From Ischnura elegans (lineage: Eukaryota; Arthropoda; Insecta; Odonata; Coenagrionidae): 64,000 nucleotides of DNA. The notes under the pieces were generated by a model. The model was not told the origin of the DNA. It saw only the letters and a program-made list of their open reading frames with translations, and ran no database searches. Positions 56,898 to 64,000 of the stretch are shown one piece after another. A program made the position numbers and the translations under genes. The DNA lies in contig NC_060257.1 of the NCBI RefSeq assembly GCF_921293095.1, positions 63,868,472-63,932,471 of the forward strand. The letters are read 5' to 3'. Within the stretch, counting starts at the first letter, position 1. Every line of letters begins with the position of its first letter.

Positions 56898-57225
56898 ATG
56901 CTTTCTATGTTGTCACTGTGTAGGATATATTGAACTTTCTGACAAGCCATATGGCTTAGAAGGACCAAGTTTGTATATGCTAATAAAGGCAATCTATGAT
57001 TAAGTCATCCATTTTATAAAATGACAATATGACATAACTCAGAAATTTTGTATACATTGTAAAATTTTTAATTTTGCGACTATTATTTTGATTATATGTT
57101 AGTTACATGCTAAGCGGGGATTTTGCCGCATTTTTCGAATTTTTGAAATAGCGTATATGTCGCTGGTGGCACACTTAGGTATTCTATTTCTGTACTTTTT
57201 CCTCGACCAAGAACATTATCGTCCG

Positions 57226-57870
57226 CAATAGGGTGGTTTCCTATTATTTTTTTATTGCCTAAATCGAAAGATTATTACTCATGGAGTACGTATTTCACGC
57301 TTTTAGATTTTTAAATGACGATATCTATTTTTCGCGAATAAATGAAAAGTGAAAATTTTCCAGCGCGCGAAAACGCGACGGCTAAGTATGAATGCTGGGA
57401 AAAGCCCGTGTGACGTCATTCTGGTTCCCGCTTCCGCCATGTGAGGTGATCTTGGGGCTGGTTATTGTGCGCCGCTGCGATGCTGGCTGCTAGCAGGTAG
57501 CGCTTGGCTTAAATAAGGATTATTAATACCTTATTAAACGAAGGAAACTTTCCGACCTTAGGCAGTTTTAATAAGTGATTATTAAGAGATGTTTCCCAGA
57601 GATCTGTGCCTCATGAATGCATTGGTAATCTCAGACGATGTAAAACTCCTATCTACTCGAATAGCATCTAGGTTCCTGTAACGTCACGTGGAGTGGCATT
57701 GCATGGGTGCCAATCTGGCCAATTTCAACTGAGGTTTAAATTGACCATTTACATTCGTCTAAACTGGGATTTTCAAAACCAAATAATTTGATATTATGAA
57801 TGCCCTAATGGTGGGCAACGAATCGCAATCAATGCCTTTCGTTTTCTTTGATGAAGGAAACTACCCTATT
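57226..57870. mobile_element. AATAGGG MITE, copy E
   Basis: Full inverted ends (CAATAGGGTGGTTTCC and GGAAACTACCCTATT), same orientation as copies B and C. It holds GTAACGTCACGTGGAGTGG and a shortened GCTGCTAGCAGGTAGC palindrome. Confidence 0.85.
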
Positions 57871-58132
57871 CCTTAACAAAAATTATTCAAAGTATTTATG
57901 AAGAAATTTGCGCATTAATATGCTTCATTTTTGTTTATAAACGAAAGAGAAAAATATGAAAAGTGCTTTTAATTTTAGAAATTATCCAAATGTGTTAAAA
58001 TACCCTAAAATTCTAATGTATATTTAGGAAAACCAAAAGATATTAAAGTGCGGCAAAAAGTCCGCGAGCGTGCACTGGCGTTATCCCCGCGGGCGCATGT
58101 CGCTAAGGGTTAAAAGGAAGATTAATGTAAAC

Positions 58133-58375
58133 TTAACTCTTCAATATCAACGTACTACCACACAAGCCACCTAAATTGGTGTGATGAAGAGGTGTTATGA
58201 TATACCAGCCATTATCAAAATAATAGATGCACGTTCTAGTGATTTGACTGCTGAGGTACACCAAGTATTCATTTAAATCCTCCATTGGAAAAACGTATTC
58301 CCATCCCTCTCCACATCCCATGGAAATATAGCGCGGTTCTGAGATAATCTCTCCGTGTCGCTCAGAAAAATACAT
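58133..58375 (-). CDS. Unrecognised 80-aa open frame, possible exon
   Basis: The minus frame from ATG 58375 to a stop at 58133 has a strikingly protein-like composition: ERHGEIISEPRYISMG, GEGWEYVFPMEDLNEYL and IYYFDNGWYIITPLHH. A possible acceptor (TTTTTCTGAG) stands just before codon CGA (about 58355), and a possible donor G|GTATAT within the DNGW codons. So it may be one exon of a longer gene whose other parts lie outside or were not found. No family recognised and no overlap with known repeats here. Confidence 0.4.
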   Translation of the reverse strand: MYFSERHGEIISEPRYISMGCGEGWEYVFPMEDLNEYLVYLSSQITRTCIYYFDNGWYIITPLHHTNLGGLCGSTLILKS

Positions 58376-58734
58376 TTTTATTGATCAAGCAAACTATGCC
58401 TAACAAGTATATTCTGTACAAGTATATATATAAAGGAGGGGGGGATGACCTGGGGTCCCCAGGCAAATGGGGGTCCGGGAAAAATTTTGAAAAATGACAT
58501 GCCTGGAAGTATGTTTTACATATTTCTCTAAGGTTTTGATCTAGCCCCTCATCCCCCCTCCACAGTTACGCCACTGATCCTATCCACCTGTTGGTCAGGG
58601 CTGCCCAAATGTACGGCGCAAGTGGCGCCGTAGAAATAAATATTTGGAGGGGGGAGGGAGGGATGTGAAATATATTTCGCACCTGACAAGTTAACGGAGG
58701 TGAAATTAACAACAACTGCCATGGGAAAAAAATC

Positions 58735-58815
58735 CGGGAGTCGAACCACGGACCTTTGACTTTCCGGGCCACTACAAAGACCGTTTCGCAATTTACCGGG
58801 CCTCATGGTGCTAGG
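58735..58815 (-). repeat. tRNA-like SINE head (weak)
   Basis: On the minus strand CCGTGGTTCGACTCCCGG is a good B box. An A-box-like TTTGTAGTGGCCCGG lies about 35 bases before it. The body is not recognised. Confidence 0.45.
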
Positions 58816-59479
58816 CCCCAGCGATCCATCAAGGATATCGACCCTCGAAGAAGCCACTATATTGTTCAAAATAGATGCTACAAGGGGTGATCCTCTCACC
58901 TTATGGCCATTAAGCGGTGCAGTATGCCCGTGTTTCCCAGGTTATTAGACTCAGTGACGTACGTAGGTTGGATAGATTATATGTATTTTCTATCCTTTTT
59001 CTCGAAAAGGTTTTTCCTAGAGCATAGTAAATATTCATTAATTCATAGATCCTCATTCTGGGGAGGGGAGGGGTAAAGCGTCAGTCTTCCGCTATCCTAT
59101 CTGCCAGAATTTAACAGCAATGTATTTCTTCTCTTTTACATCTTTAATAACTCGTGCCATGTAACTCATACGAGGCCATTTCTTAACCTTCTTCCAGTCC
59201 ACTAGTCGTTCGACGGTCATAATATTAAAATTAGAAATTGCAGGCAATGGTAGGAGAACTGTAGATAATGGTTAAAGAATTGATGACATTCCAGCAGAAC
59301 TAATGAAAAATATCACGTTTATTTATTTTATGAACGTTGACAGCCACATAGAAATTAGGATTCAAAGCAGTGGAAATTCTGTGTAAAAAATTGCCATTTT
59401 CTGTTTACTTTTGTCACGAAATTGCCCATATGTAGCAAGCAATAGTACCTATATCTTCTTCATATCATATCATTTAACC

Positions 59480-59776
59480 ACAGTTTCAATATGAAATTTT
59501 GCAATGAAATCATCGTCACTATTCACATTTCACTACAATTATTTTTTTCATCCCTCATCCAACTTGCACCTTCACTATCGTAATTTTCCCCCTATTCCTC
59601 GCACCACTCGATGACTATTCTTTGTTATATATTTGTAAATGCTGTTAAATATTTTTGTTATTGTTGTTTACGTTGCTTAATATTATGAAATTGTTTCTCC
59701 AGTCCTCTGTAATTGGCCTCGTGCTGTTTTTGGATTAACTAAATAAAAAAAAAAATAAAAAAAAAAAAAAAATTAT
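59480..59776 (+). mobile_element. LINE 3' UTR with A-rich tail
   Basis: The segment ends GTGCTGTTTTTGGATTAAC, then TAAATAAA and about 27 mostly-A bases. This is the form of 3' ends left by CR1/Jockey-like LINEs. No polymerase frame is attached, so it is a 5'-truncated insertion. Confidence 0.55.
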
Positions 59777-60374
59777 ATCGCATGACGCTCCTGTCACAGA
59801 TCTGACAAACTGGTAGCGAATTGCAATTTAATTGTAACTCGGAATAGTTCATTCCGTGAGATACCTGGTTGAAATAAATATTCGCAATTACACGAGTAAA
59901 AAATTTTTAACCACCTAGATTTCGATTCTACTATATCATCTTCGATACGGTAACATTGAATCCTAGGTCGTAATGAATTTTATAATCGTGGAAAATTGCA
60001 AGTATTTATTTCAATATGGATATATTCCATTCCATCATGCTTTAATCTTCGAATTTTATAGGGAAACCTAGTACGTGCCCCCGAAAATGAAATGAAGTAT
60101 GAAAGTTGCAATCAGTAAACATGACAACGCTTGCCTACACGTCATCCTGGAATCCATTTCCTGGAATTTAGATTTTCATTAGTGGTGCCACCGACCCAGT
60201 TACTCAGATGGGCACCTCACTCGTTTACTTGAAGGTCGCGGTTTTGTACACACCACTGAGCAGACAGAGATGCCCACTCTGAGATGAGAGGTTTGCTGAT
60301 TTCATAGGTCTTATCATAAACTTTTGTTACACAGTGGCAACATGCAATGGTTGAATATTTTTTCAACATACTCG

Positions 60375-60515
60375 ACATGGGCGCACCCAGCGAGGGGCAG
60401 GAGGGGGCAGCTGCCACCCCTAGAAGCAAAAACAGCAAATTTCGTTAAGGAAAATAATATTTTTCAAGCAAATAATTTTAAAAACTAATAAAGAGCTGTT
60501 ACAGTTGCCTTTAAA
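60375..60515. repeat. Dispersed repeat, inverse copy of 45790-45936
   Basis: Begins CATGGGCGCACCCAGCGAGG and runs through GCAAATTTCGTTAAGGAAAA into AAGCAAATAATTTTAAAAAC. It matches the earlier copy in opposite orientation. Confidence 0.65.
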
Positions 60516-61224
60516 TGTGGATTTCATTCACTTTTTCCATTCTTAAATCTTACCCACAACTTGAACAACCATGGCTGGCCCCCCCTTGTTTTGATCGTGG
60601 GTACACTCTTGATACTCGATACAAAATAGAGTAAAACACGCTAGTAACGATCACGCATGTAACGAAGTCCTACTTATTAAGTCACGGTCCCTTGGACTTT
60701 CCTATGGTCGCGAACGTTAATTTCCCCGCAGGTAACGAGTATGGATGATACAAAATTCCCGCCGTTAGAACTATTCTTCGGTCCCTTAGGGAATTATTTC
60801 CTCTTTTATAAATAAATTACGGCCATCTTTAATAATTAACCGTTTAGTACCTTATTATCAGTTGTTATATCATGTGGTCATCAGCACATAGTTCTACTGT
60901 TGATCTTAAAATCCTTCCCTTTACAGCCCTTTGATGGAAAAGGTGGGAAGATGGTTAATGATAACGGATTTGTTGCTTGAATAAATATTATTTACGGAAT
61001 ATTAGCCGGCAATTATGTGTTGTATAGTAGTTCCTTTATTACTGATATAACGAAATCCCGTTTATGACAAAATAGAACGATGGTCTCCTGAAAGCCGTAA
61101 AAATCGAGCAATGCAGTATTAGACTTTTTTTGAGTCCCTTTCACCACCTCGCACTTCGAGATTTATGCTGGGGGCAATGATTCTACGTAGGGAGGTAATG
61201 TAAGGTCCATTGTTTGGGGATACA

Positions 61225-61310
61225 TTCGGGATTTGAATCGCGAAGAAGGAACCTGACAAACCGATCTTCTCATGACACCACCGCGCTACCCCCGATGATT
61301 TTGCATTTAA
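61225..61310 (-). repeat. tRNA-derived SINE head
   Basis: On the minus strand GGGGGTAGCGCGGTGGTG (A box) and CGCGATTCAAATCCCG (B box) occur with tRNA-like spacing. The tail region is not resolved. Confidence 0.6.
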
Positions 61311-62950
61311 TTGGTCCCTCTACCCTCAAAACATGAAATTTACACGTCTTTGGATTAGTCTAGGCTGACCTCTACCCTCAACCATCGAAACCAGCCTTCC
61401 GGTTGTTAATGAATTCGTGAATTAAATAGGTTCCACCGTGACTCTCTAAGAAACGAATATTTATTCCAAAAGTTTGAATTAATTAATTTAAAATAATATT
61501 TGCATCATGCATGAACTCCTTCCACAGAACGAAGAAAAGTTAGAAGATATATATTTGCCCATTCTTATGATATATGATAATACTTTTTTCAGCTGTTAGA
61601 GGCGATTGCAAACGCTATTTACATCCAATAAAAGTATATTGACTTACATAACAACATCAATTCGCTAACAACTAAAATATAAGGGTTGGTTCCTAACTCT
61701 TAGCTCCTAAAAAATGAATTTAAAAAAAATTATAATTTTTTAAACACATTACATTTTGACTATAGCCGCAAGAATACAAGAAGGCATTTACATGACCAGT
61801 TTCAATAAATTTGGTATTATATCCAGGATACCAACCAATTAGGATATCTATTGATCCGTTTTAAACAGGTCGCGAGGTAATATTGAAGTATTTGCGTAAA
61901 ATTTTCAGTAAACTTTTTACACCTACCCTTGCTGACCTTAGTAATGTAGATTTGTACCCCACTTCTGGCCATTTTTAATGGTTTCGTGTTATTTCTTAAC
62001 AACCAACCTTTGATGCGAGGTGTTTAAAATCATTTTAAAGAGTTACTTTTACTTCTATTTCATTTGAAGAGGTGATAAGCCGAGGGGTACAAGTGATTTT
62101 TTGTTCTATACAGGGTTAGGTACAGAAATTAGACAAAGGAAACAAACAAGATAAACTAAATATTTAGTAGTGCATTTTTGTTTCCGCTCAATGCTGGCAC
62201 GGAACAGAGAATAACTCGTATCACTTGGCCACCAATTTTTTGTGTATTTTTTCTATAAAATTTCTGTACCTATCTGTGATTAGAAAAAAATCACTTGCCC
62301 CCCATGGATTCTCACCCCCTCATTTGTTTATTTATAGGTTAGTAAACACTTTATTAAAAAAATTCCAAAGTACGATTTTTTCAAAAGCCGGATGGCGTAA
62401 TATTATATCCGTAGCAAAAATCGGGCGTCATATAACGCCCGTAACAAATATTGAAGGATTTCATGTGGTCTAATATTACGCCCATGGCACGCTAAGTGCT
62501 AATTCACTAGTATAATAGAATTCTAGCAGATTTGGCCGGAAAAAAACTCTAAATAAACATAAACGCCATTCTCAGTTTCCGGCAATATGTTGAGAGCAAT
62601 TAAGTACCCATATTAAGTTATACATGGAAAATTATTACGTTCACTTCTTATCACCTGTTAACCCCAGGTCATTAGCTCATTAAAACTCGGCCTGCTCAAA
62701 ATCGGAACGGGCCAACAACCCGAGACTGCTATACAACTATTTGCCCTGGTAAGTCGAGCAACGTGCCAATTAGAATGGCACGCACCAACGCCCCTTTTGA
62801 TGAGCTCTTATTGACCTACATTTTTGTCATATAATAAGCACCGGTCAATGCCTCACGCATTTCGATGATTAACGGAGAGTTTAGCGAATGGACTCCGCCA
62901 AAAACGCTCTCCAAATGGATTGAGGCGAAACGATAGCTATGAACAAACAA
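61310..62950. other. No gene seen; AT-rich
   Basis: Short frames only. 62385-62490 holds repeated GGGCGTMATATWACGCCCGTA-type stretches (split here as GGGCGTCATATAACGCCC and TTACGCCCATGGCACGC) that may be a small palindromic repeat. I see nothing else. Confidence 0.4.
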
Positions 62951-62959
62951 TAGCTTCAC

Positions 62960-63360
62960 CAGTGGCGGCTCGTGAGTCAAATGCTGGGAGGGGCACACTC
63001 CACCGGAGGGGGGGGGGGGGGGTCAATAAAAAAAAAATATTTTGTGTATTTTAGTGAGTTTTTAAGGCAATCTAGAGACCATTATGACTCACTCATACAC
63101 AAAACAATCTCTAACACTAAAACACTAACAATCACTGGATGGTGATGGATTGGGACGTTCCGGCCAGCGACCCGCGGCTACAAATGCGAACCTCTCGCGC
63201 TATTTTGCGTGTTTTTCCTACATTTTCGATGTATGCGATTGAAAAAACACTTTGGTTAATTACATGTATAATTATAATTGAATGGGTATTTATTTTTTTC
63301 CCTTTTTCAAATCTTTGGGTGGGGCGGCGTCCGAGAGTCCTTATGGACAAGCCGCCACTG
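62960..63360. mobile_element. hAT-like MITE
   Basis: Termini CAGTGGCGGCTCGTGAG and ACAAGCCGCCACTG are inverse for about 11 bases. The flanks AGCTTCAC and AGCACTAC match at 5 of 8 positions, so the duplication is decayed. A G18 run lies inside. No transposase. Confidence 0.65.
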
Positions 63361-63712
63361 AGCACTACATAAAACACTCTAGGTGAGGGTATAGTTCACA
63401 ACGGTATTCACAAAGGGTCCTCAACCCGCGGCCCGCCAGCCAATTTCTTGAGGCCCCTAGAGGCTAAGGAAAATATTGTAACGCGCCGCACAATAGTAAA
63501 TATATATCGACATACTCGTCAAGAATAAAAAATGTCAAAAATCGCATTGATTGATTAATCTTTTTAATCAACAAAGATTATTCAACTTTGAAATTATAAT
63601 TTAAAAAATATTTTCTGTATTTGGCAATGGTGTAACAGACGAAACCGGTCATAAATGTTTGTTACTGCGTCACTATAAATTGGCAGAAATGCTGTATGTG
63701 AGCGATTCCTAA

Positions 63713-63735
63713 AATAAATAAATAAATAAAATAGA
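63713..63735. repeat. AAAT microsatellite
   Basis: Five to six AAAT units follow a segment with ACAGACGAAACCGGTC, again a GAAACC motif like those in the hairpins. It may be the tail of a retroposon. Confidence 0.6.
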
Positions 63736-64000
63736 CATTTTTTGTGGAAGTAAAAAAGTGTCTTTTATTGGTAACATGGAGCCCTTCCACCACGGACAAG
63801 CTTCGGTCTAATTGAAATTATAAGTTTTGTTTTTTTAAAATTTCATTGATGTGGAGGTAAAGTGACATGGAGCATTGTGACCCTCTGGACGATGAGAAAT
63901 CGATTTTTGGCTCTTACATTAAAAAAGTTTGAAGACACCTGGACAGATCAGGGGTCTTCTATAGTCTCCTGGTCTAGACTTTAGACTACCTATTCAGAGC

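Noticed and set aside
60217-60438. 73-residue minus-strand frame with a Leu-rich start
   Set aside because: The signal-peptide-like start lies in a dispersed repeat (60375-60515). The rest (CCHCVTKVYDKTYEISK) is suggestive but too short to assign.

Overview
The window reads as nuclear DNA from an arthropod, most probably an insect. It is AT-rich, has long introns, few genes and dense young and old transposons. The genus cannot be told from the sequence. Only two host protein genes can be assembled with confidence, both on the minus strand and head to tail.

Layout. 1-5.2 kb holds repeat ends, a hAT MITE with an exact 8-bp target duplication, a fold-back hairpin, a LINE 3' fragment and two coding-like open frames of unknown nature. 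5.3-8.5 kb holds a complete three-exon NDUFS6 gene (mitochondrial complex I zinc subunit). 10.9-28.2 kb holds a six-exon gene for an unrecognised protein of about 800 residues. It has a myristoylation-type N terminus and three similar beta-rich modules that look like cold-shock/OB folds. Its introns carry many MITEs (AATAGGG family, pogo-like, TTAA type, hAT), a mariner fragment, a 1.2-kb inverted-repeat element with a 25-bp minisatellite, and an unexplained 107-codon open frame. 28.7-37.5 kb is a small hAT element split by an 8.55-kb THAP-domain DNA transposon. That transposon carries tandem exon-like modules, a homogenised 190-bp satellite and an intact THAP exon that points outward.

38-46 kb is a mix of hAT relics, a Penelope-like 3' fragment, fold-back hairpins, a tandem repeat split by a hairpin element with a 13-bp target duplication, and a two-copy repeat that looks like a first exon. 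46.66-56.30 kb is a nested stack. Outer 52-bp terminal inverted repeats, identical to each other, enclose a decayed 5.6-kb PIF/Harbinger element, a 1.8-kb non-autonomous relative in the same target site, a SINE and an old copia fossil. 56.5-64 kb has more hAT and AATAGGG MITEs, SINE heads, a LINE tail and one unrecognised 80-residue open frame.

The two genes show no sign of working together. NDUFS6 is housekeeping; the large gene is of unknown role. Most of the biology visible here is transposon biology: nested insertions, outward-facing exons, hairpin elements with GAAAC apices that may be hammerhead-ribozyme relics, and MITEs carrying CRE/E-box sites.
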